DNA of 64,000 nt from Streptomyces kaniharaensis. GTDB taxonomy: Bacteria > Actinomycetota > Actinomycetes > Streptomycetales > Streptomycetaceae. The stretch spans positions 62,001 through 126,000 of the forward strand of contig NZ_WBOF01000005.1 in the NCBI RefSeq assembly GCF_009569385.1, read 5' to 3'. Shown piece after piece: positions 63,009 through 64,000 of this stretch. The translations under genes were made by a program, and so were the position numbers. The notes under the pieces are model-generated. The model did no database searches, was not told the origin of the DNA, and was given only the letters and a program-made list of their open reading frames with translations. Each line of letters starts with the position of its first letter. Position 1 is the stretch's first letter.

Positions 63009-63152
63009 TAACCGGAAAACGCTCGGCCCCGGGATGAAGGAGACACCCCGGGGCCAGTCACCCGAAGGTGTGGCGCACCGGTCTCGTCCCCGGTGCGGCC
63101 CCGATTCTTCCGTACCGCTCACCCCGAGCGCACACACCCGCCCGGCCGCTCA
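62531..63152. repeat. Dense CGCTCA/TGAGCG word array in and after the DUF2637-type gene
   Basis: CGCTCA or its complement occurs at 62531, 62585, 62617, 62639, 62669, 62682, 62690, 62726, 62735, 62788 and 62989 in coding sequence, and at 63116 and 63147 in noncoding sequence. About one per 1.5 kb is expected. Two copies form the dyad CGCGCTCA-CA-TGAGCGCG (62680-62697). The pattern parallels the TGCGCA array in the other DUF2637 gene but uses a different word. Confidence 0.65.
63025..63055 (+). terminator. Terminator after the TraB module
   Basis: GGCCCCGGG (63025-63033) pairs with CCCGGGGCC (63047-63055), loop about 13 nt, 17 bp after the stop of the DUF2637-type gene. No T-tract. It marks the end of the transfer operon. 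Confidence 0.7.
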
Positions 63153-63257
63153 GCCCGGGCCCCGCCCCCGCACCGCAGGCCCGGCACCCAGCCGGGCCGG
63201 GCGCCGGGGCGGAGCCGGGGCCGGCCGACCGGCCGAACCCGAGCAAGGAGAAGCACC

Positions 63258-63650
63258 ATGCAGCCCAACTCCGCTACCCCGGGCGCCGTTACGGCGCCCT
63301 CCCGCAAGATCGGCTCCGGCACGTACGTGCTCTACCGCGACATCGACCTCTACCTGACCGGCGACCCGGCTCACACCAAGATCTGCCGCGTCGTCGACGA
63401 CCGTGGCCACGCCCCGGAGGGCCACCTGCTCCTGGTCGAGCTGGAGACGAAGGAGCTCATCTAGTACGCGCCGGTCCTCTACATCCGCCCGTTCGACGCG
63501 GCGGAGTTCATGACCGACATCGACTCCGCGTCCTTGACCCTCGTCGACGAGGGCCTGCTGGTGTCCGCCGCTGCGGCCTGGCTGGTCACTCAGCGTGGCC
63601 GCATCGAGGGTGCCGGACAGGGGATGGAAGCACTGCCCGCCACGGCCTGA
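63258..63650 (+). pseudogene. Small gene interrupted by an in-frame amber codon
   Basis: ATG 63258 with AAGGAG about 7 bp upstream. MQPNSATPGAVTAPSRKIGS leads to VLYRDIDLYLTGDPAHTKIC and LVELETKELI, then TAG at 63462. The same frame continues with excellent codon use, YAPVLYIRPFDAAEFMTDID through LVSAAAAWLVTQRGRIEGAG, to a TGA at 63648. The parent gene was probably 130 residues with CAG (Gln) at the amber position. It is either a recent nonsense mutation or a site of stop readthrough. Family unknown. Confidence 0.7.
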
Positions 63651-63870
63651 CTTGGCGTGGCAGGCCCCCTTCGGGGGCGGCCCGCCACCCGCCGGCACCC
63701 GGCCCCGCGAGGGTCTGCTGGTGTCCGCCGCTGCGGCCTGGCTGGTCACTCAGCGTGGCCGCATCGAGGGTGCCGGACAGGGGATGGAAACACTGCCCGC
63801 CACGGCCTGACTGTCGCTCGCGGACCTCCCTCGGGACCAGCCCGCCACCCGCCGGCACCCGGCCCCGCGA
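63551..63870. repeat. 160-bp tandem duplication
   Basis: Unit 63551-63710 is followed directly by 63711-63870. The first 100 bp are almost identical (GGGTCTGCTGGTGTCCGCCG and onward, covering the last third of the small gene), and the last 35 bp (CCGCCACCCGCCGGCACCCG) are identical. Only about 25 bp in the middle have diverged. The second copy has no start and is probably not expressed. Confidence 0.85.
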
Positions 63871-64000
63871 GGTCCAGGTGCCAGCCCTCCTAGCGCCGAG
63901 CAGGCGGCCCCGAGGCCTGCCTGCTCGACCTGCTAAACCACAGGTCAGTAGCTAGATGTGGCTGCTCTGTGGCTGCTCGGAGGCTGCTCTCGACCTCCCC

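Noticed and set aside
1..64000. Telomere or terminal inverted repeat of a linear plasmid
   Set aside because: No run of closely spaced telomeric palindromes at either edge; the window appears internal.

Overview
The window looks like part of a large plasmid, probably linear, or a plasmid-like element from Streptomyces or a close relative. Base composition is very GC-rich and coding frames end almost every codon in G or C. GTG starts and ATGA/TGATG overlaps are common. The gene content is plasmid-typical: replication, partition, conjugation, pilus assembly, restriction and many hypothetical genes. I see no rRNA, tRNA, CRISPR array or intact transposase.

Layout. 1-4.6 kb: end of a type IV secretion-like set (cell-wall hydrolase, anchored protein, VirD4/TraG-type ATPase). 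5.2-13.2 kb: a lipoprotein, an exported protein and a Tad/Flp pilus operon (CpaB, CpaE, TadA, TadB, TadC, Flp pilin, three TadE/TadG-like pseudopilins), followed by a LysM protein fused to a BTAD regulator (13.3-16.6 kb). 16.9-19.8 kb: leftward hypothetical and DUF2637 (Spd-like) genes. 20.1-24.5 kb: an Mrr-type restriction nuclease, a parAB cassette with four identical 20-bp palindromes (one inside a perfect 60-bp palindrome) and a hypothetical gene. 24.9-26.9 kb: a frameshifted NAD-dependent DNA ligase. 27-30.4 kb: a noncoding TGCGCA repeat field and a leftward hypothetical operon. 30.8-34.1 kb: an iteron-rich origin followed by primase-polymerase and SF3 helicase genes. 34.3-49.3 kb: accessory genes, including a second Mrr nuclease, a Trp-rich micropeptide and several decayed genes. 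49.5-51.8 kb: a large DNA-binding protein with internal iteron-like repeats. 52.1-52.6 kb: a dense hairpin field ending in a textbook terminator, a candidate large non-coding RNA. 52.9-63.0 kb: GntR-type regulators, a divergent operator, an operon of very small proteins, and a TraB (FtsK-like) transfer module with Spd-like membrane proteins. 63.3-63.9 kb: a small gene broken by an amber codon plus a 160-bp tandem duplication.

How it fits together. Replication is best explained by the primpol/helicase pair acting on the iterons just upstream; the 748-residue protein may be a second initiator. Segregation would use ParA with a non-canonical ParB acting on the palindromes. Transfer appears doubly provided: a VirD4-type ATPase with a Tad pilus on the left, and a TraB translocase with DUF2637/Spd proteins on the right. 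Both DUF2637 genes carry a dense array of a short DNA word in their C-terminal coding part. Four genes carry apparent single-base indels in G or C runs, which points to assembly error or recent decay and should be checked first.
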